Shown: positions 27,173 through 36,024 of the stretch, piece by piece
Layout: each line of letters starts with the position of its first letter
Numbering within the stretch: the first letter of the stretch is position 1
Assembly (NCBI GenBank): GCA_944327465.1
Contig: CALVHH010000003.1
Location: 62,001 to 126,000, forward strand
Source of the DNA: an uncultured Clostridia bacterium
GTDB taxonomy: Bacteria > Bacillota > Clostridia > Christensenellales > Borkfalkiaceae
DNA: 64,000 nt
Direction of reading: 5' to 3'
Translations under genes and position numbers: made by a program
Notes under the pieces: model-generated
Databases searched by the model: none
What the model saw: only the letters and a program-made list of their open reading frames with translations
Told to the model about the DNA's origin: nothing

Positions 27173-27520
27173 GAGTTGACTGTGCGGTCGCGGGCAAAGA
27201 AATTTGCATGAGGAAAGTCCGAGCATCGCAGGGCAACGGTGCCTGCTAACGGCAGGTGAAGGCGACTTCAAGGAAAGTGAACAGAAATATACCGCAGGAA
27301 TTTTCCTGTAAGGGCGGAATGGCGAGGTAAGAGCTCACCGTGGCGGCGGTAACGCCGCCAGCCAATCAAACCCCACCGGATGCAAGATTGGGACGACGGC
27401 TGATTTGAATATCGGGGCTGCCCGTCCGTCGTCGTCCGTAAACATCGCTTGAGCCTGCAGGCGACTGCAGGCGTAGATAGATGGCCGCACCAGACAGAAC
27501 TCGGCTTACAGGTCAAACTC
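27173..27520 (+). ncRNA. rnpB: RNase P RNA, type A
   Basis: Catalytic RNA that matures tRNA 5' ends. The conserved CRI block GAGGAAAGTCCGAGC is at about 27210 and the 3' block ACAGAACTCGGCTTACAGGT at about 27495; P1 forms between GAGTTGAC (27173) and GTCAAACTC (27520). The overall layout and ~348-nt length fit the ancestral type A seen in Clostridia, not the type B of Bacillus. Divergent from pyk. Confidence 0.95.
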
Positions 27521-27532
27521 GTATCGCTTTTT

Positions 27533-27561
27533 GCCCGCACGGAGAAATTCTCCGTGCGGGC
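27533..27561. terminator. GC-rich hairpin after rnpB
   Basis: 13-bp perfect stem GCCCGCACGGAGA with complement and 3-base loop. It follows a T run instead of preceding one, so it is not a textbook terminator, but its place suggests 3' end formation of RNase P RNA. Confidence 0.55.
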
Positions 27562-27711
27562 AAATGGCTGTTCGGTTTATAAAATGCAAAATCGTTTTAT
27601 TTTGTAAATTTTATTTGTGTTTTTAATGCGTTTAATTTATAATTGATTTATGCGCATGTGTTAACTTAAATAATATAAAGACATGCTCAAAATTATACAT
27701 AAGGGAAGAAT

Positions 27712-28608
27712 ATGAAAAAGTTTGTAATAGTCACCGATTCCTGCGCCGATTTAAACGGCGAACTGCGCAAAAAGTACGATATTGAGTACCTTTGCATGCG
27801 CGTAATAGAGGGCAACATCGACAGACCTGCCGACCTCGACTGGCAGTTCATGCCGGCTAAAACCTTCTATGACAAAATGCGTGAAGGTATTCGCTTTACC
27901 ACTTCGCAGATAACTGCTTCAGACTACGAGGATGCCTTCGAAAAATATATCTCGGAAGGCTGCGATGTCTTGTCCGTTTCGTGCTCGTCGGCGCTTTCAG
28001 GCTCGTTTAAGGCGAGCACTGTCGCCCGCGACCGCGTACTTAAAAATCATCCAGAGAGCAAGATTTTCTGTATAGATGCTCTCAATGCCTGCATAGGTCT
28101 GGGATTGATATGTATTACCGCCTCCGTTCTGCGCGCCGAAGGGAAGAGCGTGGAAGAGACGGCGGAGTTCATTGAAGAAAACAAATTAAAGATGAACCAG
28201 CTCGCTTTTGCCGACGACCTCGTGTATCTCAAGAGGGCGGGCAGGGTGGCTCCCACGAGCGCGTTTTTCGGCGGTATACTCAAAATAAAGCCGCTTATAA
28301 TTTCCGATGCGGCAGGTCAAAACGTAGCGGTGGAAAAAATAAAGGGCAGGGCTTCCGTAAAGAAGCGCGCTCTTCAGCTCATGTCTGAAAGCTTTGACGA
28401 AAAATTCCCCTATCAGATAGTTGCGGTGGCTCATGCCGATTGCAGAGAAGAGGCCGAGCAGTTTGCCGAAAGCGTCAGAGAGTTGCTTCCTGATAAGAAT
28501 ATGACCGTTCTTATAGATTATATCGGACCAATAGTGGGCGCTACGGTGGGTCCCGGCACAATGGCTGTATATTTTTACGGCAATAAAGTTACGTATATAG
28601 CCGAATGA
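27712..28608 (+). CDS. DegV family protein (fatty-acid-binding)
   Basis: 298 residues. DegV/FakB proteins bind a fatty acid and present it to the FakA kinase. Family marks: VIVTDSCADL at the N-terminus, RFTTSQITASDYEDAF, SVSCSSALSGSF, and FADDLVYLKRAGRV, near the end GPIVGATVGPGTMAVYFYG. No fakA is in this window. RBS AAGGGA before ATG 27712. Its stop overlaps the next start, so it is coupled to an acyltransferase-like gene, which fits a lipid role. Confidence 0.88.
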   Translation: MKKFVIVTDSCADLNGELRKKYDIEYLCMRVIEGNIDRPADLDWQFMPAKTFYDKMREGIRFTTSQITASDYEDAFEKYISEGCDVLSVSCSSALSGSFKASTVARDRVLKNHPESKIFCIDALNACIGLGLICITASVLRAEGKSVEETAEFIEENKLKMNQLAFADDLVYLKRAGRVAPTSAFFGGILKIKPLIISDAAGQNVAVEKIKGRASVKKRALQLMSESFDEKFPYQIVAVAHADCREEAEQFAESVRELLPDKNMTVLIDYIGPIVGATVGPGTMAVYFYGNKVTYIAE

Positions 28609-29345
28609 GGGAAGCATTGAATAAAAGTTCTCAGCCTAAACCGTTTAAATACAGGGCGCACTATCCGCTGTTCGGCGCGTTCAGACTGCTGATAATGAAG
28701 CCATTTTATCGCAAACCGAAGATGACGTTTGTCTGCGATATCGCTGAACCTGCCATATTTGTGTCAAATCACGACGCCAAGCGCGGTCCGGTCACAAGCG
28801 AGGCGTGGTTCCCTGTGCGCACCGCCAAGTGGGGCGCGTATGAAATGCTTTGCGGCTATAACAGCCGCAGAAAATATCTTCGCGACATATTTTACATAAA
28901 AAAGCAGGGGATGAGCAGGGCAAAGGCGTCATTCAAAGCTTTTTTTGAGGCGTTCTTTTCGCTGTATATCTACCGCGGCATGAATATGATGCCCACCTAT
29001 ACCGATGCCCGCCTGGCTAAAACCATATCCGACAGCGTGGAAGTACTGAAAGATTCGGTGTCCGTATGGATTTTTCCCGAAGATTCCGACGGCGGGTATT
29101 GCGAAGAACCAAAAAAATTCTTTCCCGGTTTTGTAATGCTTGCCGAAAGTTTCTATCGCAAGACGGGTAAAGATATTCCCGTCTATCCCGTGTATTACCA
29201 TTCCGGGCATAACAAACTGGTGGTGGGAAAGCCGCGCTATGCCCACGCCATGAAGGAGAGCGGCATGGACAGAAAGGCGATAGCCGAAGCGCTGCGCTGC
29301 GACGTTGTTGCTCTGTATCGCGAATATATTGTCAAACAAGATTAA
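28605..29345 (+). CDS. PlsC-like acyltransferase homolog
   Basis: 246 residues. Resembles the PlsC (1-acylglycerol-3-phosphate acyltransferase) fold: an NH-D-type motif in VSNHDAKRGP (position of NHxxxxD, but altered) and a FPE motif in WIFPEDSDGGY (position of FPEGTRS). The altered catalytic motif means a standard AGPAT activity is uncertain. No clear membrane helix. Coupled by ATGA overlap to the fatty-acid-binding DegV gene. Followed by a terminator. Confidence 0.6.
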   Translation: MREALNKSSQPKPFKYRAHYPLFGAFRLLIMKPFYRKPKMTFVCDIAEPAIFVSNHDAKRGPVTSEAWFPVRTAKWGAYEMLCGYNSRRKYLRDIFYIKKQGMSRAKASFKAFFEAFFSLYIYRGMNMMPTYTDARLAKTISDSVEVLKDSVSVWIFPEDSDGGYCEEPKKFFPGFVMLAESFYRKTGKDIPVYPVYYHSGHNKLVVGKPRYAHAMKESGMDRKAIAEALRCDVVALYREYIVKQD

Positions 29346-29385
29346 ATTCGGCGGCGGGAAAGGCATGCCTTCCCCGCCGCCGAAT
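29346..29385 (+). terminator. Hairpin terminator
   Basis: Stem ATTCGGCGGCGGG / CCCGCCGCCGAAT with one A-C interior mismatch and AAGG-CATG-CCTT tip, followed by ATTTATTTG. Confidence 0.75.
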
Positions 29386-29456
29386 ATTTATTTGCCGCGT
29401 GCAGGCTCTTCACCAACATTTCAATATTTTTACACGCCTTGAATGCGTAAAAAAAT

Positions 29457-29486
29457 TTGTAACTGCACATTTTTTTGTGCTATAAT
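29457..29486 (+). promoter_or_regulatory. Promoter of the activator gene pair, with a 2-codon leaderless frame
   Basis: TTGTAA (29457-29462), 18 bases, TATAAT (29481-29486). Five bases later an ATG AAA TAA (29492-29500) forms a two-codon frame; the gene itself starts 40 bases downstream of the -10. Confidence 0.55.
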
Positions 29487-29525
29487 TCATTATGAAATAA
29501 AATAAATTTTGATGATAAACGGTAT

Positions 29526-32471
29526 ATGTCTAAATTAATGGGAATCGACGTCGGTTCAACCACCGTCAAGGTCGTTGTTATCGACGAGCAGTTCAATATT
29601 CTGTATAAATCATACGTCAGGCATTTTGCCAAGGTAAAGGAGACTGTGCTTGACGAGCTTCGCAAAGTTTGCGCCTCTATACCCGGCGACTACAGCGTTT
29701 GCATAACGGGCAGCGCGGGGCTGGGACTTTCGCAGCGCAGCGGCATAAGTTTTGTGCAGGAGGTACAGGCGGCGTTCATAGCCATTCGCCGCTATTATCC
29801 CGATGCCGACGCCGCCATAGAGCTTGGCGGCGAGGACGCCAAAATAATATTCATAACGGGCGGTACCGAACAGCGCATGAACGGCAGCTGTGCCGGCGGC
29901 ACGGGAGCTTTCATAGACCAGATGGCAACGCTTTTAAATATCAGCGTGGAGCAGATGGATGACCTTGCCTTAAAGGCGCAAAAGGTCTACCCAATAGCGT
30001 CCCGCTGCGGCGTGTTCGCAAAGTCGGATATCCAGCCGCTCATAAACCAGGGAGCCAAAAAGGAGGACATTTCCGCCTCCATATTTCAGGCGGTCGTCGA
30101 CCAGACGGTTTCGGGTCTTGCCCAGGGCAGGCGCATAAAGGGCAAGGTGCTCTTTTTGGGCGGACCGCTGCACTTTTTAAAATCTCTTCAAAAGGCGTTC
30201 GTCACAACGCTGGCTCTCGGCGACAATGCCGTATTCCCCGAGGACGCGCCCTGCTTTATGGCTATAGGCGCGGCGCTCAATTCGGCGGGCGGCAGAGCGG
30301 AAAGCCTGTCGTCCGTCATTCAAAAGCTCTCCAACGTGCGCGACAGCGACGAGCTGCGCACGGGCAATCCTCTGTTTTCAAGCAGGCAGGAATATGCCGA
30401 CTTTGTCGCTCGTCACAGGGCGACGGATTTAAAATTCTGCGATATCGCCACCTATTCCGGCGATGCCTATCTCGGTATAGATTCGGGTTCTACAACTACG
30501 AAACTCATTTTGATAACGCCCGACTGCCGCATTCTCTATTCGCATTATCAGTCCAACAACGGTCAGCCCCTCGATATAGTCGTGCAAAAGCTGCGCGAAA
30601 TTTATGCGTTGACGGGCGGCAGAGTTACTATACGCGCCAGCGCAGTCACAGGTTATGGCGAAGACCTCATCAAGGCGGCGATAAAGGCAGATTTCGGTAT
30701 TGTTGAAACGGTCGCCCATTTCAAGGCGGCTCTGCACTTCAATCCGCATGTCGATTTTATAATAGATATCGGCGGGCAGGATATAAAGTGTTTTAAGATA
30801 AAGAACGGCGCCATCGATTCCATAATGCTCAACGAAGCTTGCTCTTCGGGTTGCGGTTCGTTCATACAGACGTTTGCGCGCGCCATGGGCATGGAAATAG
30901 ATAAATTTTCGCAGGAGGGATTGTTTGCGAAACACCCAGTCGAGCTCGGCTCGCGCTGTACAGTATTCATGAACAGCGCCGTCAAGCAGGCGCAGAAGGA
31001 GGGCGCGAGCGTACAGGACATCTCCGCGGGACTCTCCTCATCAATAGTCAAAAACGCAATCTATAAGGTCATCCGTGCGTCATCGGCAGATGAACTTGGC
31101 GACAACATAGTTGTTCAGGGCGGTACGTTTTTAAATGATGCCGTGCTGCGCTCGTTTGAAATGGAGACAGGCAAGCGCGTGATAAGACCCGGCATAGCCG
31201 GGTTGATGGGCGCGTTCGGCGCGGCGCTGTACGCCAAGGAGAATATGTCGGGCGATAGTACTACGCTTGGCGAAGTACAGCTCAGAGATTTTTCCTATAA
31301 GTCGCTGTCGACAAATTGCCACGGCTGCACATCCAACTGCAACATCAACGTCATTACGTTCGGCGACGGCAGAAAGTTCATTTCGGGCAACAAGTGCGAG
31401 CGCGGTGCCGGTCTCAAACCCGCATCTGCCGAACTTGATATCTATGCCTATAAGCAGGAGCGTCTTTTGCGGTGCGTCGGCGGTGCAAACAAGGGCTCTG
31501 GCAGGGCTCGGGTGGGGTTGCCGCTGCAGCTCGGCATGTACGAACAGCTCCCGCTGTGGGCGGGATTTTTTGAAAGTCTTGGGTTTGAAGTCGTCTTGTC
31601 GGAAAAATCTTCGCGCAAGCTCTATTTCAAAGGTCAGCATACGATACCTTCGGATACGGCATGTTACCCGGCAAAGCTCATTCACGGACATATCGAAAGC
31701 CTTCTCGATGCCGGCGTCGATTTTATTTTCATGCCCTGCGAGAGCTATAACATAGACGAGCACGACTCGGTCAATCATTACAATTGTCCCGTTGTTGCTT
31801 ATTATCCCGAACTTTTAAAGGCAAACAACGAGCGGCTCAACGACGATAATTTTGTCATGCCCTATATTGATTTGAACGAGTCAACCAATACCGTTAAAAA
31901 GCTGTATTCATGCTTCAAAAAATATAGCGTGACCAAAAAGCAGATATCGGCGGCACTGGATGAAGGTTTTGCAAAGCTGGAAAGCTATCATTGCGATGTT
32001 AGGGCAAAGGGCGAAGCTATCATCGCCGAAGCCGAAAGGCAGGGCAAGCAGGCTATAATCCTGGCTGGCAGACCGTACCATCTCGATAACGAAATAAATC
32101 ACGGCATAAATAAACTGCTCACTTCGCTCGGCATGGCGGTTCTCTCCGAGGACAGCGTCTTTGAAAAGGGCAATTATGTAAAAGTGAACGTGCTCAACCA
32201 GTGGACCTATCATGCCAGATTGTACAGGGCGGCGGAATTTGCCACCCGCCACAAAAATGTCGATTTCGTTCAGCTCGTCTCCTTCGGCTGCGGTATAGAC
32301 GCCATAACGACCGACCAGCTGCGCTCTATACTGGAGAGCTCGGGAAAGCTGTATACACAGATAAAGATAGACGAGATCAATAATCTCGGCGTAGTAAAAA
32401 TACGTCTGCGCAGCATGCTCGCCGCCATAGAGGAGAGCAAAAAGCATTCAAATGAAAGCCATGCAAAATAA
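29526..32471 (+). CDS. 2-hydroxyacyl-CoA dehydratase activator-like protein, double ASKHA ATPase plus DUF2229-like part
   Basis: 981 residues. Two actin/Hsp70-type ATPase halves of the BcrAD/BadFG family: MGIDVGSTTVKVVVID (residue 5) and LGIDSGSTTTKLILIT (residue 317), each followed by a cysteine loop (NGSCAGGTGAF; EACSSGCGSFIQ) that in HgdC-type activators holds a bridging [4Fe-4S] cluster. A cysteine-rich linker NCHGCTSNCN follows near residue 600, then a DUF2229-like domain (residues ~650-830: HTIPSDTACYPAKL). Activators use ATP to inject an electron into dehydratases or double-cubane proteins. The usual Clostridial protein is about 1400 residues; here the rest is the next gene, overlapping by 20 bases. 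No Shine-Dalgarno sequence. Confidence 0.88.
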   Translation: MSKLMGIDVGSTTVKVVVIDEQFNILYKSYVRHFAKVKETVLDELRKVCASIPGDYSVCITGSAGLGLSQRSGISFVQEVQAAFIAIRRYYPDADAAIELGGEDAKIIFITGGTEQRMNGSCAGGTGAFIDQMATLLNISVEQMDDLALKAQKVYPIASRCGVFAKSDIQPLINQGAKKEDISASIFQAVVDQTVSGLAQGRRIKGKVLFLGGPLHFLKSLQKAFVTTLALGDNAVFPEDAPCFMAIGAALNSAGGRAESLSSVIQKLSNVRDSDELRTGNPLFSSRQEYADFVARHRATDLKFCDIATYSGDAYLGIDSGSTTTKLILITPDCRILYSHYQSNNGQPLDIVVQKLREIYALTGGRVTIRASAVTGYGEDLIKAAIKADFGIVETVAHFKAALHFNPHVDFIIDIGGQDIKCFKIKNGAIDSIMLNEACSSGCGSFIQTFARAMGMEIDKFSQEGLFAKHPVELGSRCTVFMNSAVKQAQKEGASVQDISAGLSSSIVKNAIYKVIRASSADELGDNIVVQGGTFLNDAVLRSFEMETGKRVIRPGIAGLMGAFGAALYAKENMSGDSTTLGEVQLRDFSYKSLSTNCHGCTSNCNINVITFGDGRKFISGNKCERGAGLKPASAELDIYAYKQERLLRCVGGANKGSGRARVGLPLQLGMYEQLPLWAGFFESLGFEVVLSEKSSRKLYFKGQHTIPSDTACYPAKLIHGHIESLLDAGVDFIFMPCESYNIDEHDSVNHYNCPVVAYYPELLKANNERLNDDNFVMPYIDLNESTNTVKKLYSCFKKYSVTKKQISAALDEGFAKLESYHCDVRAKGEAIIAEAERQGKQAIILAGRPYHLDNEINHGINKLLTSLGMAVLSEDSVFEKGNYVKVNVLNQWTYHARLYRAAEFATRHKNVDFVQLVSFGCGIDAITTDQLRSILESSGKLYTQIKIDEINNLGVVKIRLRSMLAAIEESKKHSNESHAK

Positions 32472-33753
32472 TCAAGAAAAAATAACCGTAGATTATACCG
32501 ATAATTATCCCCGCTGGAAGGATGAGTATAAGAGCACGTACAAAATACTCATTCCCGACATGCTGCCCTGGCACTTTGCAATAATAGAGCAGCTTTTAAA
32601 GATGGAGGGATACGACGTTGAAATTTTAAAGAATGACAGCCGCGCCGTCATAGACGAGGGTTTGAAGCACGTTCATAACGACACGTGCTATCCCTGCCTG
32701 TGCGTCGTCGGGCAATATATCGACGCTTTGAAGAGCGGCAAGTACGATGTAAAACATACCGCCGTCATGATTTCGCAGTCGGGCGGCGGTTGCAGGGCGT
32801 CAAACTATGTGGCGCTGATACGCAAGGCGTTAAAGGCTCAGTTCCCCGACGTTCCCGTAGTTTCGCTCAATTTTTCGGGACTTGAAAGGGATTCGTCCTT
32901 TAAAATAGGCTTAAAACTGCTGTTAAAGCTGGCTTTCGCCATATTCTACGGCGACAGCATAATGTGGTGTTACAATCAGACCAAACCGTACGAAGAGCAG
33001 CCTGGCTCTGCCGATATCGCCCGCGACGCCGCAATGAATACTGTCATAGAAAGTTATCGCAGCGGCAGCTATTTCAGATACAAAAAGATAAACGCGCAGA
33101 TAATTTCCACCTTTGCCGCGGTAAGGCGCAGCGACGTAAAAAAGGTAAAGGTCGGCATAGTGGGCGAAATTTATGTAAAGTATTCATATCTCGGCAATAA
33201 CCATCTCGAGCAGTTTCTGCTCGATGAGGACTGCGAACCGGTGGTGCCTGCCCTGATGGACTTTGTGCTCTACTGCATAGTAAACAATATAAACGATTCG
33301 GATCTGTACGGCAAAAAGGGTATATTCTATACTGCAAACCGTCTGCTATATCGCGTTTTGTACCGCATGCAGAAGAATATTATTAAGCAATATAAGGCGG
33401 ATGGTACTTTTGAGCCCATACATGACTTTGAGCATTTAAGACAGTGTGCCGATAAGGTAATAAACCAGGGAGTAAAAATGGGCGAAGGTTGGCTCATCCC
33501 TGCCGAAATGGCTGCGCTCGCCGAAACGGGTACAGAAAACATAGTCTGTGCGCAGCCGTTTGGCTGTCTGCCCAATCACATAGCGGGCAAGGGCACTATA
33601 AGGACGCTTAAAAACATGTACGAGCACGAAAACATCGTCGCCGTAGACTACGACCCTTCTGCCACCAAAGTCAATCAGGAAAACCGTATAAAGCTCATGC
33701 TCGCCAACGCAAGGGAAAATCTGAAAGGTTCCGCTCACGCCGCCCACAGATGA
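32452..33753 (+). CDS. C-terminal portion of the activator-like protein as a separate gene
   Basis: 433 residues. Matches the C-terminal third of the fused activator proteins and shares the fold of 2-hydroxyacyl-CoA dehydratase subunits. Cysteine motifs: HNDTCYPCLCVVGQ and SGGGCRASNY, later CAQPFGCLPNH, which are candidates for cluster ligands. Start may be ATG 32452 or ATG 32461; both lie within the end of the upstream gene. Together the two proteins total 1414 residues, the normal fused length. No dehydratase subunits or CoA transferase are near, so the role is open. Confidence 0.8.
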   Translation: MKAMQNNQEKITVDYTDNYPRWKDEYKSTYKILIPDMLPWHFAIIEQLLKMEGYDVEILKNDSRAVIDEGLKHVHNDTCYPCLCVVGQYIDALKSGKYDVKHTAVMISQSGGGCRASNYVALIRKALKAQFPDVPVVSLNFSGLERDSSFKIGLKLLLKLAFAIFYGDSIMWCYNQTKPYEEQPGSADIARDAAMNTVIESYRSGSYFRYKKINAQIISTFAAVRRSDVKKVKVGIVGEIYVKYSYLGNNHLEQFLLDEDCEPVVPALMDFVLYCIVNNINDSDLYGKKGIFYTANRLLYRVLYRMQKNIIKQYKADGTFEPIHDFEHLRQCADKVINQGVKMGEGWLIPAEMAALAETGTENIVCAQPFGCLPNHIAGKGTIRTLKNMYEHENIVAVDYDPSATKVNQENRIKLMLANARENLKGSAHAAHR

Positions 33754-34736
33754 CGACGTTCGTTGCATGCATAGCCGCCGTATTCGCGCTTGCTTTTATT
33801 GCGGTTTTACTTTGTGCGGTAATCGTCAGCCGCAGGCTGAACCGTTCGGTGGCTGCAACGTTTGCCGAGTGGTACATGCGCCTCTCCCGCGGGACAAAGT
33901 ATTACGTCAGGGCGGTTGCCGAACTTGAAAGGCTAAAAGCCGAAGGCGATGCCCCGTACAAATTGCCGCGGTGCGTAAAGAGCAAAGTTATACAGTACAA
34001 AACAGATGGGCTGCAAGTGTATGAATTCAATCCGGCAGGCGGCGGGCGCACTGTCCTCGCCTTTTACGGTGGAGCATATGTGCACAGACCGCTCAGATAT
34101 CACATAAAGTTTTACGATAAACTTGCTCGCCTGTCCGATTGCCGAATAGTCATGCCCGTCCTTCCGCGCTCGCCTTTTTCGACAGTCAACGAAGGTTATC
34201 GCGCCGCAATGTCGGTGTATCTTGCTGTTGTGCAAAGGGGCGATATCGTTTTGCTTGGCGATAGCTCGGGCGGAGGGCTTGCCGTCGGTTTGACGTTAAA
34301 GCTCAAAGAAGAGGGCAGACAGCTGCCAGAAAAGCTGATTCTCCTTGCGCCTTGGGTGGATATGACTATGACTAACGAGGATATTCCCGACTACGAAATG
34401 TCGGACCCCCGAAATTCGCGAGCGCTTGCCAAGCTTTGGGGAAGTGCATGGGCGGGCGGAATGCCTTTGAACGACGCTATGCTCAGCCCGATATATGGCG
34501 ACCTTAGCGGGCTGCCGCCGGTGGTGCAGTATGTCGGCACACGCGACTTGTTGTATCCTGACTGCAAGCTGTTTCATCAAAAGCTGAAATCCGCGGGCGT
34601 CAAGTCGGCGTTTGTGGAGGGGATGGGATTGAACCACGTCTATCCGCTGTATCCCATTCCCGAAGCAAGGACGGCGCTTTCACAGATATCTCAAGAAATT
34701 TCAAACTCTGCATTTGACGGTGAGGGACGGTATTAA
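33750..34736 (+). CDS. Alpha/beta hydrolase, hormone-sensitive-lipase type, membrane anchored
   Basis: 328 residues. One N-terminal helix (about residues 3-26) likely anchors it to the membrane. Esterase/lipase core: FYGGAYVHRP, where the oxyanion HGG of the family is changed to YGG; nucleophile elbow LGDSSGGGLA (Ser near residue 175), acid near RDLLYPDC and catalytic His in GLNHVYPL. Overlaps the preceding stop by four bases, so it belongs to the same transcript. Substrate unknown. Confidence 0.82.
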   Translation: MTTFVACIAAVFALAFIAVLLCAVIVSRRLNRSVAATFAEWYMRLSRGTKYYVRAVAELERLKAEGDAPYKLPRCVKSKVIQYKTDGLQVYEFNPAGGGRTVLAFYGGAYVHRPLRYHIKFYDKLARLSDCRIVMPVLPRSPFSTVNEGYRAAMSVYLAVVQRGDIVLLGDSSGGGLAVGLTLKLKEEGRQLPEKLILLAPWVDMTMTNEDIPDYEMSDPRNSRALAKLWGSAWAGGMPLNDAMLSPIYGDLSGLPPVVQYVGTRDLLYPDCKLFHQKLKSAGVKSAFVEGMGLNHVYPLYPIPEARTALSQISQEISNSAFDGEGRY

Positions 34737-34748
34737 AGGGTGTTTTAA

Positions 34749-34770
34749 TAGTACTATGTCACATATAATA
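34749..34770 (+). repeat. Intergenic repeat element, copy 3
   Basis: Contains TACTATGTCACATATAAT preceded by TAG. Lies 12 bases after the hydrolase stop and 11 bases before a hairpin. A weaker copy-like stretch, TTAGTCTGTTACATATTTAT, lies on the far side of the hairpin at 34824-34843. Confidence 0.7.
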
Positions 34771-34781
34771 CGGTAGTATAA

Positions 34782-34817
34782 AAGGGGCTGAGCGCTCAAA
34801 ACAGCGCTCAGCCCCTT
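34782..34817. terminator. GC-rich hairpin between convergent genes
   Basis: 15-bp perfect stem AAGGGGCTGAGCGCT with complement and loop CAAAAC. No T run on either strand. Confidence 0.6.
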
Positions 34818-34839
34818 GGATATTTAGTCTGTTACATAT

Positions 34840-35775
34840 TTATTTATTAATAACACTCGGGCGTTTAATGCTCTTTATCAGGGTAAAAATCATGCAGCCT
34901 ATGCCCAATAGTGTGAACAGCGCTACCATGGCAAGGTCGCTGTAGAATGCGCCGGCAAGTTCCTCGTTCAACGACATTTCAAGTTTGAATGCGTCGAGAT
35001 AGGGCATAGGTACTCCAAGTTCGGCATATGCGTTGCCAACGACGACTATTGCTGCCACATAAATCGAAGCTATCATCGCGGCAAGGGTGACAACTGCTAT
35101 CATTACTATCATCACCCAATTTTGTTTGCCGCCGAACTTTTTATACAGCCACCAGCCCAAAATTACCGAAAGTATCGCCGCCAGCGAGGCTATGTATCCC
35201 GCCATATATAAGCCGAAGCACACGCCTGCGCCTACGATGGCGCCAATCAGTGCGCCGCAGAATCCCTTTAAGTAGTTGTTTGGTGCGCTGTAAAAATCGG
35301 CGTTTTCTGCCTCTATCTTTTTATTTATCGAATTCAGGCAGTCAGAATCCAATGTTATCTGTATGCCGTCTATCGTGTAGGCTTTATGTTCCGATGTGTT
35401 CAGCGGCTTGCCGCATACGGGGCAGAACTCTTCGCCCAGCGCTCCGTTGTTTTTTAAAATATCAGCCGCCATGTCTATGAGTGCCTGCAGTCTGCCCGCC
35501 AGCCTTTTTGCCGTCAGGTCGTTCATTCCAATCAGCAGACCGTACTGCGTGAACGAATACTTTGTGTATTTTGTCGCTGCGGCGCGCAGAGCGTCGTTTA
35601 TCTGTCGCTTTTGCTCATCGGTCGTATAGCAAGATATGTGAATTTTAGTCGGGGCTACGTTATCGAACGCGGAATAGAACGCATTGATTTCAAAGCCTTT
35701 GTACTTGCCCGTGGCAAGGTTAGAGTTGACGCTCATGCCCATCTGAGTAAGCGCGGCGGCAATGTGTTTGTTCAT
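34840..35775 (-). CDS. Unknown membrane protein with a single zinc-ribbon knuckle
   Basis: 311 residues, not recognised. N-terminal ~120 residues are soluble, then one FCPVCGKPL knuckle near residue 118, a short helix region, and about five membrane helices from residue 170 to the end. A second CxxC is absent, though C145 (DSDCLN) could contribute. Start at 35775 is chosen for its GAGGAG site seven bases upstream; an in-frame ATG at 35790 is less likely. Monocistronic with its own consensus promoter. Function unknown. Confidence 0.65.
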   Translation of the reverse strand: MNKHIAAALTQMGMSVNSNLATGKYKGFEINAFYSAFDNVAPTKIHISCYTTDEQKRQINDALRAAATKYTKYSFTQYGLLIGMNDLTAKRLAGRLQALIDMAADILKNNGALGEEFCPVCGKPLNTSEHKAYTIDGIQITLDSDCLNSINKKIEAENADFYSAPNNYLKGFCGALIGAIVGAGVCFGLYMAGYIASLAAILSVILGWWLYKKFGGKQNWVMIVMIAVVTLAAMIASIYVAAIVVVGNAYAELGVPMPYLDAFKLEMSLNEELAGAFYSDLAMVALFTLLGIGCMIFTLIKSIKRPSVINK

Positions 35776-35823
35776 ATTTTCTCTCCTCATCAGTTTAGTT
35801 GCGGTATGTGTACCACACTTTCA

Positions 35824-35853
35824 ATTATATATCGCAATGTTAGTATTTGTCAA
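35824..35853 (-). promoter_or_regulatory. Promoter of the zinc-knuckle membrane protein gene
   Basis: Minus strand TTGACA (35853-35848), 18 bases, TATAAT (35829-35824). Confidence 0.75.
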
Positions 35854-35949
35854 TACATATATGATATTTTCAAAAATTTTATCGATTAAGCTCATATATC
35901 ATTAAAAATATCAATTAAATTCACAATCAGATAACTTACATGTCAGCGC

Positions 35950-35979
35950 TTTACAAAGAGGTGGTGCATATTGTAAAAT
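35950..35979 (+). promoter_or_regulatory. Promoter of the ABC transporter operon
   Basis: TTTACA (35950-35955), 18 bases, TAAAAT (35974-35979). Confidence 0.55.
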
Positions 35980-36024
35980 TGAATGTGAAGAGCTTGTCTC
36001 TTTAAAAAGTTCAGGATGGTCTAT

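Noticed and set aside
27051..27236. N-terminal extension of pyk by 62 codons
   Set aside because: The extension would overlap the RNase P RNA gene; the AGGAG site and family start point to ATG 27050.
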